Source: UBA11869 sp964544965 (GTDB lineage: Bacteria; Pseudomonadota; Gammaproteobacteria; Eutrophobiales; Eutrophobiaceae). Taken from it: a stretch of 25,701 nt of DNA. The stretch is taken from contig CAZJED010000019.1 of the NCBI GenBank assembly GCA_964544965.1, positions 1 to 25,701 on the forward strand. The letters run 5' to 3'. How positions within the stretch are numbered: the first letter of the stretch is position 1; every line of letters starts with the position of its first letter. The notes under the pieces are model-generated. The model was not told the DNA's origin, did not search any database, and saw only the letters and a list, made by a program, of their open reading frames with translations. A program made the translations under genes and the position numbers. This document shows positions 7,255 to 16,120 of the stretch, piece by piece.

Positions 7255-7971
7255 TTAATCTGGCTCGCTCTCGATCCAAAGGCATTTACCGCCACTTTTT
7301 TCTTTAATTGATTTCAGCAGTAAGTGATGACGCTGTAGTTCGCTCTCAGTTGGTTCGATAACAACCAACTTTTCCTGCCTGCTATTTGCATGTTTCTCGG
7401 GTTCATTTTTTTTAATGTTTTCTACACTTTTTGAATCAAAACTAAGATTCGTCTGCCCGCCTGTCATCTTTAAATATACATCAACTAAAATTTTTGCATC
7501 TAATAAAGCGCCATGCAAATCTCGTTGTGAATTATCAATCTCATAACGTTTACATAAAGCATCAAGGTTATTTTTTCGACCTGGATGTTTTTCTCTAGCC
7601 AATGTTAATGTGTCATAAACTGTGCAGTAATCTTCTATTCTCCCCCATTTTTTTCCTAACAACTTTAATTCTGAATTGATAAAACCAACATCAAATGGTG
7701 CGTTATGAATAATAAGTTCGCTATCCTTTATAAATTCAATAAACTCCTGAGCTATATCAGAGAAACGAGGTTTATTTGAGAGAAATTCATTGCTTAATCC
7801 ATGAATATTAAATGCACCGTCTTCAACATCGCGCTCTGGATTAATGTATTGGTGAAAGCTTTGATTTGTTTCGCATCGGTTTTTAAGTTCTATACAGCCA
7901 ATTTCAATTATTCGATGTCCCTGTTTCGGCTCAAGACCGGTAGTTTCCGTATCGAGTATTATTTGTCTCAT
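7255..7971 (-). CDS. dnaQ: DNA polymerase III epsilon subunit (3'-5' proofreading exonuclease)
   Basis: Proofreading subunit of the replicase. All DEDDh residues are visible: Asp7 and Glu9 in LDTETTG, Asp94 in HNAPFDVGF, and His153 with Asp158 in DLHGALLDAK. After the exonuclease domain (about 1-170) a less conserved Lys/Glu-rich tail extends to residue 238; in E. coli the equivalent region binds the alpha subunit. The ATG overlaps the rnhA stop as ATGA, so translation is probably coupled. The order yafS-like, rnhA, dnaQ is the classical gammaproteobacterial arrangement. Confidence 0.97.
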   Translation of the reverse strand: MRQIILDTETTGLEPKQGHRIIEIGCIELKNRCETNQSFHQYINPERDVEDGAFNIHGLSNEFLSNKPRFSDIAQEFIEFIKDSELIIHNAPFDVGFINSELKLLGKKWGRIEDYCTVYDTLTLAREKHPGRKNNLDALCKRYEIDNSQRDLHGALLDAKILVDVYLKMTGGQTNLSFDSKSVENIKKNEPEKHANSRQEKLVVIEPTESELQRHHLLLKSIKEKSGGKCLWIESEPD

Positions 7972-8408
7972 GCTGATATCTCGTCAATCCCCTTATTTGC
8001 TAACAAATCAACAAGTTCATTTTCTTGGTGTCCGCTATGCCCTTTAACCCAGCACCATTCAATCGTATGAATACTACATGCTACATCTAGTCTCTGCCAA
8101 AGATCTTTATTTTTGACAGGTTTTTTTGACGCCGTCCTCCAATCACGTTTTTTCCAATCTTCCATCCATTCGGTAATTCCATTCATTACATATTTTGAAT
8201 CTGTTGTTACTACAATTTCACATGGGCCTTTCAATGATTCAATACCCATAATAGCCGCCATTAATTCCATGCGGTTATTAGTTGTCTCTAACTCACCACC
8301 ATAAATTTCTTTTTCTGTATCATTATATATTAATAAGGCTCCCCAGCCTCCTGGCCCAGGATTACCTCGACATGCGCCATCGGAATATATTCTAATTTTT
8401 TTTGGCAT
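7968..8408 (-). CDS. rnhA: Ribonuclease HI
   Basis: Degrades RNA in RNA:DNA hybrids during replication and R-loop removal. With the ATG at 8406-8408 as start, the catalytic residues fall at the same numbers as in E. coli: Asp10, Glu48, Asp70 and Asp134, with His124 in the flexible loop. A GTG one codon upstream is possible but less likely, since the ATG overlaps the preceding stop as TGATG and matches the family N-terminus. Length is 146 residues. It sits between the methyltransferase and dnaQ genes, overlapping both by one to four bases. Confidence 0.98.
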   Translation of the reverse strand: MPKKIRIYSDGACRGNPGPGGWGALLIYNDTEKEIYGGELETTNNRMELMAAIMGIESLKGPCEIVVTTDSKYVMNGITEWMEDWKKRDWRTASKKPVKNKDLWQRLDVACSIHTIEWCWVKGHSGHQENELVDLLANKGIDEISA

Positions 8409-9181
8409 CACCTATCTACAATCCCTCTTGATGTTGGCTTAATAAACTCTGTCCCTAGAAGATTTTGTTTTTGTCGCCATTTCATTCTAACTGGTGTCAG
8501 TGGCGCAATACGTTTTTTTGCAACAACTATATACAGACCGCCAAATATTGGGTAACAATATTTTCCCAATCGCTCTAAAGGTAAAAATTTTTTCACCAAT
8601 TTTACATTGGAAAATGGCGGAGAATAGAAAAAGTATTTTACCTTTTCAATCTCAAAATCGAGTAGCGATAACCAATCTTTCATTCTCGATACCGAAATTA
8701 AATGACCGCCCCACGGCATCTTACTCCACCAACAGAAAAGCATATGCCATAACCCCCACAAACTATAAGGATTAATCCCTATAATAACAGCATAACCCTC
8801 AGGAATAAGAACTCTCTCTATCTCTCTCAATAATTTATGAGCATCTTTAGAATATTCTAATACGTGAGGTAACAAAACCACATCAATACTATCCATAGTA
8901 ATCGGTAAATCCTCTGCGGTTGTTCGAATGGACATATTTATTTTTTTATTTATTTCGCTATCTTCTAAAAAAAGTACTGTCTTATTAGAAATGCGAGATG
9001 GGTTAAGAAAATCTAATTCTGCAGTGTAGCCAAATTGCAATATATGGTAACCGAATAATCCCGGGAGAATATTTTCCAATTGTTCTTTTTCTAAAGAAAA
9101 GACAACTTTCCCCAATGGACTCCTAAACCATATTGAAAGTTTGTCTCTTAATGTTAATTCATTTAAGCTTTTAGACTTCAT
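8408..9181 (-). CDS. yafS: Class I SAM-dependent methyltransferase-like protein (YafS family)
   Basis: 257 residues with a methyltransferase fold of the type found next to rnhA in E. coli (YafS). Recognisable are the late-strand motif DSIDVVLLPHVLEYS (about 97-111), a helix with LLREIERVLIPEGYAVI (117-133), and then a NPYSLWG segment. The glycine-rich SAM motif is degenerate (LQFGYTAELDF, 48-58), as is common in this subfamily. The substrate is unknown. It is the first gene of the methyltransferase-rnhA-dnaQ operon and is divergent from gloB with a 34-bp gap. The assignment rests on both motifs and synteny. Confidence 0.85.
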   Translation of the reverse strand: MKSKSLNELTLRDKLSIWFRSPLGKVVFSLEKEQLENILPGLFGYHILQFGYTAELDFLNPSRISNKTVLFLEDSEINKKINMSIRTTAEDLPITMDSIDVVLLPHVLEYSKDAHKLLREIERVLIPEGYAVIIGINPYSLWGLWHMLFCWWSKMPWGGHLISVSRMKDWLSLLDFEIEKVKYFFYSPPFSNVKLVKKFLPLERLGKYCYPIFGGLYIVVAKKRIAPLTPVRMKWRQKQNLLGTEFIKPTSRGIVDR

Positions 9182-9215
9182 GGGGCGTATTTTTCACAAA
9201 AAAACTCATTAAATA

Positions 9216-9986
9216 ATGATAGAGATCATACCTGTAACTGCTTTAAAGGATAACTATATTTGGCTGCTTGAAAACAAAATAAATCAAAGCACAGTTATAG
9301 TCGATCCTAGTGAGCATGAACCAGTTTTAGAAATTATTAAAACTCGAGGTTTAATGCCTATTGCAATATTTATAACCCATCATCACTGGGATCATGTCGG
9401 AGGTATTGATGGTCTAATAAATGAATATGACATACCCGTATATACACCAAAAAAAGAGGTCGTTACGGGTAGCACAAACTCTGTAAGCGAGGGAGATATT
9501 ATTAATTTACCGGAATTAGAACTGAATATTAGAGTTTTAGACGTTCCAGGGCATACATCAGGAGCAATTGCCTATTATGCGGAAAAAATGCTACTTAGCG
9601 GGGATACGTTGTTTACAGCAGGATGTGGGCGTTTATTTGAAGGCACCCCAGCAGAAATGCACCATTCATTAACGAAAATAAAAGAACTTCCGGATGACAC
9701 ACTCGTATATTGCGGACATGAATATACAGTTTCAAATCTTAAATTCGCATCTATTGTTGAAAAAAATAACCCATTGATAGAAAAGCGCCTAGCCACGGCA
9801 AAAGAAGTAAGAAAAATGAATCGTCCCACAGTGCCGGCTAGTTTAAAAATTGAAAAAGAAACCAATCCATTTCTTCGTTGCGAAGAGAAATCTGTTATAA
9901 ATGCTGCATCAAAACAAGCAGGAAGGAAGCTAGATAATCCTGTTGAAGTTTTTGCTACAATACGCAGTTGGAAAGATTCAATCTAG
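9216..9986 (+). CDS. gloB: Hydroxyacylglutathione hydrolase (glyoxalase II)
   Basis: Hydrolyses S-D-lactoylglutathione to D-lactate and glutathione, the second step of methylglyoxal detoxification. Metallo-beta-lactamase fold: THHHWDH at 54-60 supplies binuclear metal ligands, followed by DVPGHTSGAI, SGDTLFTAGCGRLFEGT and YCGHEYT with the remaining ligands. The C-terminal part carries the KxxNPFLR segment that contacts glutathione. Length 256 is normal. It is divergent from the methyltransferase gene and lies 59 bp before mltD, the same neighbours as in E. coli. Confidence 0.97.
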   Translation: MIEIIPVTALKDNYIWLLENKINQSTVIVDPSEHEPVLEIIKTRGLMPIAIFITHHHWDHVGGIDGLINEYDIPVYTPKKEVVTGSTNSVSEGDIINLPELELNIRVLDVPGHTSGAIAYYAEKMLLSGDTLFTAGCGRLFEGTPAEMHHSLTKIKELPDDTLVYCGHEYTVSNLKFASIVEKNNPLIEKRLATAKEVRKMNRPTVPASLKIEKETNPFLRCEEKSVINAASKQAGRKLDNPVEVFATIRSWKDSI

Positions 9987-10045
9987 AATCAAAAAACTCC
10001 TAATCTCACTAAAATTAAATATAAAGAGCCTAAATAAATAAAGAA

Positions 10046-11869
10046 ATGATAAATAAAACAATAACTTATTACATTTTATTAATGCTATTTATTCTAAATG
10101 GCTGCTCCTATGTTAATAAAACCGCTACGAGTGAACCAGAAACAACAAGCCAATCTATCGAAATTGAAAAACAAAAAGTTTTAGATTCCGAAGAATTTTT
10201 TTCGGAAGAAAAAGTCGATGAGTCTCTTGTCAACGAAGTTTCTGAACAAAAAACATATGATAATTTATGGGAGATGATTCAGGATGGACTCGTGCTGGAA
10301 AGTAACGTGCATCGAAAAAAGGTTAAAGATAAGATCGCATGGTTTGGCCGAAATCAACAGTATATTGATCGTGTTGTTAAACGTGCAGAACCATATCTTT
10401 ATCACATCGTAATAAAACTAAAAGAACGTAATATGCCGCTTGATTTAGCTTTATTGCCAATTGTGGAAAGCGCTTATCAACCTTTTGCCCTCTCGCCGAG
10501 TAGAGCCTCTGGTATATGGCAATTTATACCAGCTACCGGTAGACGTTATGGACTAAAACAAAACTGGTGGTATGACGGTCGTAGAGATATTGTCGCTTCC
10601 ACAAATGCAGCACTTAATTATTTAGAAGCTCTTCACAAAAGATTTAATAGTAACTGGTTTCATGCGCTTGCCGCATATAATTCTGGGGAAGGTAATGTTG
10701 AACGTGCAATCAAAAGAAATAAGAAATTAGGTAAAAAAACTGATTTTTGGTCATTGCGCCTGCCTCCGGAAACAAGAAGTTACGTGCCAAGCTTATTAGC
10801 AATAGCGGAAGTTCTTAAAAATAACGAAAAATACAGCGTTAATTTTAATAGCATACAAAATAGCCCCTACTTCGAAATTATTGATGTAAAAAGTCAAATC
10901 GATCTTGCAACTATTTCAGTTTTATCTGGATTACCAATTGATAAAATTTATACTCTAAATCCTGGATTTAATCGTTGGGCAACTGACCCTGGTGGACCTC
11001 ATAAAGTACTTCTCCCAATTGAAATTGCTGAAGATTTTAAAAATAAATTAACCGCTCTTCCAAAAAAAGAACGTGTTGTTTGGAAACAGCACATTATACA
11101 AAAAGGTGAATCGTTAGGTCTATTAGCAGAAAGATATAAAACTAGTGTAAGCGCTATAAGGGAAACTAATGACTTAAGAGGTAATATGATTAGAGAAGGG
11201 AGATCTTTACTAATACCAACCGCAAAGAAACCAAATAAGTTTTATTCTTTAAGTCTCGATGCAAGAAAATTTAAAGGATTAAAAACAAGCGATGGAAAAC
11301 GCTATACCTATATCGTAAAACGTGGAGATAATCTTTGGGATATAGGGAGAAATTATGGAATAAGTGTTAATCAACTTGCAAAATGGAATGGTATTTCAAA
11401 GAAAAGTTTCTTAAGGCCTAAACAAAAATTAATACTTTGGATTAATGATACAACTCATAGCAAAAACAACAAAGTTGCAAAAAAAATAATAAAGCGTAGT
11501 GGTTCCGTAACAAAATATACCGTGACAGAAGGTGACTCTTTGTGGTTAATAGCAAGAAGATTTGATATTCATGTTGCAGAACTTCTGGAATGGAATAATT
11601 TAAGAAAAAATAAACCGCTCCAACCTGGGCAAACTCTAAAACTCAATATAGAGGCAGAAAAAGAAGAAGAAAATATAATACAAACAACAGTAATCCATAA
11701 CGAATCATTCACAGAATATACTGTAAAGAAAGGTGACTCTTTGTGGTTAATAGCAAGAAGATTTGATATTCATGTTGCAGAACTTCTGGAATGGAATAAT
11801 TTAAGAAAAAATAAACCGCTCCAACCTGGGCAAACTCTTGTAATTAGAAAAAATCTTACCGGTGCTTGA
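10046..11869 (+). CDS. mltD: Membrane-bound lytic murein transglycosylase D with four LysM domains
   Basis: Cleaves peptidoglycan glycan strands to 1,6-anhydromuramyl products in the periplasm. N-terminal signal with lipobox LNGC (Cys20) predicts an outer-membrane lipoprotein. The transglycosylase domain spans about 100-260, with catalytic Glu141 in PIVESAYQP, then SGIWQFIPATGRRYGL (155-170) and ALAAYNSGEGNV (207-218). Four LysM domains follow at about 348-390, 420-465, 490-534 and 557-601, more than the two of E. coli MltD. The last two have identical cores because of a perfect DNA duplication. The start codon has no strong ribosome binding site. Directly downstream of gloB, as in enterics. 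Confidence 0.96.
   Translation: MINKTITYYILLMLFILNGCSYVNKTATSEPETTSQSIEIEKQKVLDSEEFFSEEKVDESLVNEVSEQKTYDNLWEMIQDGLVLESNVHRKKVKDKIAWFGRNQQYIDRVVKRAEPYLYHIVIKLKERNMPLDLALLPIVESAYQPFALSPSRASGIWQFIPATGRRYGLKQNWWYDGRRDIVASTNAALNYLEALHKRFNSNWFHALAAYNSGEGNVERAIKRNKKLGKKTDFWSLRLPPETRSYVPSLLAIAEVLKNNEKYSVNFNSIQNSPYFEIIDVKSQIDLATISVLSGLPIDKIYTLNPGFNRWATDPGGPHKVLLPIEIAEDFKNKLTALPKKERVVWKQHIIQKGESLGLLAERYKTSVSAIRETNDLRGNMIREGRSLLIPTAKKPNKFYSLSLDARKFKGLKTSDGKRYTYIVKRGDNLWDIGRNYGISVNQLAKWNGISKKSFLRPKQKLILWINDTTHSKNNKVAKKIIKRSGSVTKYTVTEGDSLWLIARRFDIHVAELLEWNNLRKNKPLQPGQTLKLNIEAEKEEENIIQTTVIHNESFTEYTVKKGDSLWLIARRFDIHVAELLEWNNLRKNKPLQPGQTLVIRKNLTGA
11529..11838 (+). repeat. Perfect 109-bp direct repeat within mltD (LysM duplication)
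   Basis: Bases 11529-11637 and 11730-11838 are identical over 109 bp, 201 bp apart, in frame. The repeat encodes most of LysM 3 and LysM 4. Even synonymous positions agree, so the copy is recent or is kept uniform by gene conversion. Confidence 0.95.
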
Positions 11870-11912
11870 TAAAAGCTAATTAGTAAATACTAATAAAGAA
11901 ACACAAGGCTTG

Positions 11913-13505
11913 ATGGAAAATAATACTTATACAAGTTTTGATTGCAAAAAAACACTTTTCTCCGCTCTACTTGATGCAAGTAATAACTTTGGTAAACAAT
12001 ACAAAATTATTGAAGATATTAGTCGCAAACCAATAAGCTATAGAAAAATAATTCTACAAAGTATCTTATTAGGAGTTTACCTAAAAAAACAAACTGGTAT
12101 GTCTGGATATATTGGCATCATGCTTCCAAATACAATTGCGTTATCAGTATTATTTTTTGCTTTACAGTTTATTGGAAGAGTGCCTGCTATGCTTAATTTT
12201 ACTTCTGGCTTATTTGCAATAAAAAGGGCGTGTCAAACTGCAAAAATAGAAACCATCTGTACCTCAAAAACTTTTATAAAAAAGGCAAAGCTTGAAAATA
12301 CTATTGATAAACTAGAAAAGAAATACAAAATTTTTTATCTGGAAGATATAAAAGAAGAGATTGATATAAAATCAAAAATTTATGCATTTCTTATTTATTT
12401 AAACATTAACAAATACTATAACAAAAAAAGTTTTGCAAAAGATTCAAAATCAGCAGCAGTAGTGCTATTTACATCTGGATCAGAAGGACATCCGAAAGGG
12501 GTTGTTTTGTCACATAGAAATCTTTTATCTAATTTTGCCCAGGTAAAATGTCATATCGAATTTGGAACATCTAATATTCTATTTTGCTGTCTTCCTTTAT
12601 ATCATTCGTTTGGACTTAATGCTGGTTTTCTAATGCCTGTTTTTGGTGGATCAAAAGTTTTTCTTTATCCAACACCATTAGATTATCGCATCATTCCTGA
12701 GTTGATTGGGAAGCTTAAAGCCACAATACTTTTTGGAACAAACACATTTTTTAAAGGCTATGCTTATTATGCAAATTCAGTAGATTTTAAAACATTAAAA
12801 TATATCGTTGCTGGCGCTGAAAAATTACATAAAGATACAATATCTCTTTGGCAAGAAAAGTTTAACTTAACCATTTTACAGGGATATGGCGTCACTGAAA
12901 CAAGTCCTGTTATATCAGTCAATAATTTAAACAAAAATAAAGAAGGCACAGTTGGCTGTATTATGGATGGTATGAATTATTATATTAAGATTGTGGAAGG
13001 CATTAAAAAAGGCGGTCATCTTGTAGTAAACGGACCAAATATTATGCTTGGTTATTTACTTCATGATAAAGCCGGAAAGATACAGCCTCCTTCAACTGAA
13101 AAAGGTTCTGGTTGGTATGATACTGGAGATATAGCTGAAGTTGATGAAGAAGGTTTTATAACCATATTAGGTAGGGCAAAAAGATTTGCCAAAATTGGAG
13201 GAGAGATGGTGTCGCTAACTGCTGTCGAAGAATTAGCTGCGCTCACCTGGCCGGAAATAAAACACGCATCTGTTTCTATTATTGATAACAAAAATAAAGA
13301 GAAAATTATACTAGTAACAGAAAATAAAGAAGCTGGTAATTCAGAACTGCAGAGAATTGCAAAGAAAAATCAAATAAGCGAACTAACAATACCCAAAAAA
13401 ATAATCACATCATTAGAAATACCAATATTAGCTACAGGTAAAATTGATTATATTAATCTGGAAAAATTGGTTATGTCAGAAATAAAACATGAGAGTATAA
13501 AATGA
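11913..13505 (+). CDS. Stand-alone acyl-ACP/acyl-CoA synthetase of the Aas AMP-ligase type
   Basis: ANL-superfamily adenylating enzyme of 530 residues. Motifs include FTSGSEGHPKGVVLSH (about 186-201, the phosphate-binding loop), FLYPTPLDYRIIPEL, VAGAEKL, GYGVTETSPV (adenine site), GWYDTGDIAEVD and GRAKRFAKIGGEMVSL. These match the C-terminal half of E. coli Aas, which activates fatty acids for acyl-ACP formation and lysophospholipid re-acylation. The PlsC-type acyltransferase half of Aas is absent, so the partner enzyme must be elsewhere or the role is only fatty-acid activation. The ATG at 11913 follows AAGG by four bases and is preferred over the TTG one codon earlier. The stop overlaps apt as ATGA. 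Confidence 0.85.
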   Translation: MENNTYTSFDCKKTLFSALLDASNNFGKQYKIIEDISRKPISYRKIILQSILLGVYLKKQTGMSGYIGIMLPNTIALSVLFFALQFIGRVPAMLNFTSGLFAIKRACQTAKIETICTSKTFIKKAKLENTIDKLEKKYKIFYLEDIKEEIDIKSKIYAFLIYLNINKYYNKKSFAKDSKSAAVVLFTSGSEGHPKGVVLSHRNLLSNFAQVKCHIEFGTSNILFCCLPLYHSFGLNAGFLMPVFGGSKVFLYPTPLDYRIIPELIGKLKATILFGTNTFFKGYAYYANSVDFKTLKYIVAGAEKLHKDTISLWQEKFNLTILQGYGVTETSPVISVNNLNKNKEGTVGCIMDGMNYYIKIVEGIKKGGHLVVNGPNIMLGYLLHDKAGKIQPPSTEKGSGWYDTGDIAEVDEEGFITILGRAKRFAKIGGEMVSLTAVEELAALTWPEIKHASVSIIDNKNKEKIILVTENKEAGNSELQRIAKKNQISELTIPKKIITSLEIPILATGKIDYINLEKLVMSEIKHESIK

Positions 13506-14017
13506 AAGAACTTGATCGATATATTCGTAACATACCAGATTTTCCTAAGCCTGGAATACAATTTAAAGATATTACCCCATTGATTAAAGAACCCAAGATG
13601 CTAAAACTTTCAGTTAAGAAATTAATTCAGCCCTTTCAAAATGAAAAATTAACTGCGGTAGCAGGAATGGAGGCGCGTGGATTTATTTTTGGAAGTCTCG
13701 CTGCATGGGAATTAGGTATTAGTTTTATACCACTACGTAAACCAAATAAATTACCTTATGATGTTGAGCGCCTCTCCTATGATCTTGAATATGGTTCAGC
13801 TGCATTAGAAATTCATATTGATGCACTAGAAAAAAATGACCGAGTATTGCTTGTTGATGATTTAATAGCAACCGGAGGAACTGCGGCTGCAAGCTGTCAG
13901 TTAATAGAAAAATTAGGAGCAGAAATTGTGGGTTGTGCTTTTATTATAGAACTCGATTTTCTTAACGGCAGAGAAAAGCTATCAAAATATAATATACATT
14001 CACTCATTCACTACTAA
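13502..14017 (+). CDS. apt: Adenine phosphoribosyltransferase
   Basis: Converts adenine and PRPP to AMP in purine salvage. The PRPP-binding motif VLLVDDLIATGGTAAA is at 115-130; the N-terminal IPDFPKPGIQFKDITPL (11-27) and GMEARGFIFG (55-64) segments are also typical. Length 171 is normal for a short APRT. Its ATG overlaps the stop of the preceding Aas-like gene by four bases (ATGA), suggesting coupled translation even though the pathways differ. It converges on the SDR gene with about 20 bp between stops and no obvious hairpin. Confidence 0.97.
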   Translation: MKELDRYIRNIPDFPKPGIQFKDITPLIKEPKMLKLSVKKLIQPFQNEKLTAVAGMEARGFIFGSLAAWELGISFIPLRKPNKLPYDVERLSYDLEYGSAALEIHIDALEKNDRVLLVDDLIATGGTAAASCQLIEKLGAEIVGCAFIIELDFLNGREKLSKYNIHSLIHY

Positions 14018-14038
14018 ATAATCGCAGAGCTGATGGTT

Positions 14039-14794
14039 CTAAATTAGGCCGCCATTAATGTTGATAGATTCTCCTACCAAATAAGATGATTCTTCTGATG
14101 CCAAAAAAAGTACCGCCTCTGCAATATCACGAGGTGTAGCAAAACGCCCTAAGGGTATCTCTTGAATACGATCTTCATAAAATGTACGTTCCATATAATT
14201 TTTGGCAAATGCAGTTTCCACCCAGCCCGGTGCAACCATATTGACGCGAATCATTGGCCCTGCAGTTTTCGCAAAAGATCTTGTAAACCCTAATACACCT
14301 GATTTTGCTGCCGCAAAAATTTGAGGATTAACCCCTTGAAATCCGTGTACGGCTAGATCCCAGCCCATATTTACAATGACGCCATGACCTTGTTTTTCCA
14401 TTGTTTCTGTAATGGACCAACAAGCATTAATTGTACCCTTTAAATCAGTCTCAATTAATTTCTCTAATTTTTCATGAGTATCTGCGGTTGCGCCTTCACC
14501 AGTGAGAATATCGGCGCCGGCATTATTAACCCAAACATCTATTTTCCCAAACTTCTCGGTCACTTTTTTAATTAATTGATTTATTTCATTTTTTTCAGAC
14601 ATATCAGCTTGAAATATTATGGCTTGTCTGCCCGCTGACTTAACGTTACTAGCTACTATTTCTGCTTTTTCCTTTGATGTTAAATAATTAACAGCAACAT
14701 CAGCGCCCTCAGATGCAAATAATTCTGTAATAGCAGCCCCTATTCCTGAGCTCGCACCAGTAATAACCGCAATTTTATTTTTAAGACGTTCCAT
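14039..14794 (-). CDS. Short-chain dehydrogenase/reductase family protein with altered catalytic residues
   Basis: A 251-residue Rossmann-fold SDR. The cofactor motif TGASSGIG is at 12-19, NNAG at 90-93, and the C-terminal APGWVETAF and INGG motifs are present, so NAD(P) binding looks intact. The catalytic positions are changed: the usual YxxxK reads Phe160-Ala-Ala-Ala-Lys164, and the Ser of the preceding strand lies in VNMGWD (142-146), without Ser. It may therefore be a non-canonical reductase or a binding protein. No clear ribosome binding site. It is divergent from the glycosyltransferase operon with a 59-bp gap. Substrate is unknown. Confidence 0.85.
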   Translation of the reverse strand: MERLKNKIAVITGASSGIGAAITELFASEGADVAVNYLTSKEKAEIVASNVKSAGRQAIIFQADMSEKNEINQLIKKVTEKFGKIDVWVNNAGADILTGEGATADTHEKLEKLIETDLKGTINACWSITETMEKQGHGVIVNMGWDLAVHGFQGVNPQIFAAAKSGVLGFTRSFAKTAGPMIRVNMVAPGWVETAFAKNYMERTFYEDRIQEIPLGRFATPRDIAEAVLFLASEESSYLVGESININGGLI

Positions 14795-14853
14795 AATTTT
14801 ATATAGTCGTATCTCTTTGATGAGCTATTTTAACGATAAAACTTGATTCTAGC

Positions 14854-15675
14854 ATGCTTGAAATTGCAGTTGTTATTCCGACCTATAATCGCGTCACATT
14901 CATAGAACGCGCGATAAACTCTGTCCTCAACCAATCTCTTGCTGTAAATGAAATAATTATTATTGATGATGGGTCAAATGATGGAACTAAAGAACTAATT
15001 AAAACAAAATATCCTCAGATAAACTATATTTACCAGAACAATAAAGGAGTAAGTGCTGCTAGAAATAAAGGCATAAGTGAAACAAATTGTGATTGGATCG
15101 GATTTTTAGATTCTGATGATACATGGAAATCAAATAAGATTGAAAAGCAAATAAAAGCAATAAAAAATAATCCTGATAGCTTAATTTGTCATACCAATGA
15201 GGTTTGGTATAGAAATGGTGAAACTCTTGAACAAAAATATAAACATAAAAAATTTGGAGGATATATTTTTAATTATTGTTTACCGTTATGCGTTATATCG
15301 CCATCATCAGTAATAATTCATAAGCAAGTATTTAATGAAATTGGATTATTTGATGAAGAATTATTAGCTTGTGAAGATTATGATATGTGGTTACGTATTT
15401 GCTGTAAATATCCTGTATTATTTATTGATGAAGAATTAACAAATAAATATGGTGGGCATAAAGACCAGTTATCTAAAAAATACTGGGGGATTGATCGCTT
15501 TAGGATAATTGCATTAGAAAATATTATAAAATCAAATTCCTTAAATATAGAACAAAGAAAAGCAGCAATAGATTCATTATTAGAAAAGACTAATATTTTT
15601 CTTAAAGGTTGTGAAAAGTACGGAGAAAATAAATATTCTGAAAGATTTAGAAAAATGAAATATCGATATGCTTAA
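14854..15675 (+). CDS. Family 2 glycosyltransferase
   Basis: GT-A fold transferase of 273 residues that would use a nucleotide-sugar donor at the inner face of the membrane. The N-terminus VVIPTYNRVTFIERAINSVL (6-25) is the classical GT2 start. DDGS (38-41) binds the nucleotide, DSDD (86-89) is the metal-binding DXD region, and EDYDMWLR (174-181) holds the catalytic acid position. No membrane segment is visible. The acceptor is unknown; cell-surface polysaccharide or glycan work is typical for the family. First gene of a four-gene plus-strand operon: its last 8 bases overlap the next start. Base composition is even more AT-rich than in its neighbours. No clear Shine-Dalgarno. Confidence 0.9.
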   Translation: MLEIAVVIPTYNRVTFIERAINSVLNQSLAVNEIIIIDDGSNDGTKELIKTKYPQINYIYQNNKGVSAARNKGISETNCDWIGFLDSDDTWKSNKIEKQIKAIKNNPDSLICHTNEVWYRNGETLEQKYKHKKFGGYIFNYCLPLCVISPSSVIIHKQVFNEIGLFDEELLACEDYDMWLRICCKYPVLFIDEELTNKYGGHKDQLSKKYWGIDRFRIIALENIIKSNSLNIEQRKAAIDSLLEKTNIFLKGCEKYGENKYSERFRKMKYRYA

Positions 15676-16120
15676 AGAATTAAAAAATTATTACAAAATC
15701 TCAGAAATGCTACATACATCTGCTCAACCTACTATTGATCAATTTTCAAGAATTAAAGATAGTGATATTGAGATTATAATTAATCTTGCAGAAATTAACT
15801 CTCCTGATGCAATCGAAAATGAAGCTGAAATTGTTTACAAAAATTCTATGGATTATATTCATATTCCTGTAGATTTTAAAAAACCATCCAATGATGAATT
15901 GGAATCCTTCTTTAATATTATGGCTCAACAGTCTAGTAAAAACATACTTGTTCACTGCGCATATAATTGGCGTGTTTCATGTTTTGTTTATCTATACAGA
16001 GTCCTGAAACAAGATGTCTTAGAGGAAATAGCTAAAAAAGATATGCTAAACGTATGGCAACCAAATGAGACATGGGAATCTTTCATAATTAACAGTATTC
16101 AAATGAGGCAAGAAAAATAA
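15668..16120 (+). CDS. Protein tyrosine phosphatase-like protein with a CX4R active-site loop
   Basis: A 150-residue cytoplasmic protein resembling the small bacterial phosphatases grouped with DUF442/BLH-type dual-specificity enzymes. The N-terminus (LHTSAQPTIDQF) and the mid strand IINLAEINSP (about 37-46) fit that group. The loop reads VHCAYNWRVS with Cys97 and Arg102, four residues between them instead of the canonical five. Asp69 in IPVDF could be the general acid. The substrate is unknown. It overlaps the glycosyltransferase by 8 bp and its stop overlaps the next ATG as TAATG, so it is part of the same translational unit. The family call is moderate and the activity is inferred. Confidence 0.75.
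   Translation: MLKELKNYYKISEMLHTSAQPTIDQFSRIKDSDIEIIINLAEINSPDAIENEAEIVYKNSMDYIHIPVDFKKPSNDELESFFNIMAQQSSKNILVHCAYNWRVSCFVYLYRVLKQDVLEEIAKKDMLNVWQPNETWESFIINSIQMRQEK

Noticed and set aside
9575..9865. 96-codon open frame antisense to gloB
   Set aside because: gloB is certain with all metal ligands; the antisense frame has no motif and no ribosome binding site.
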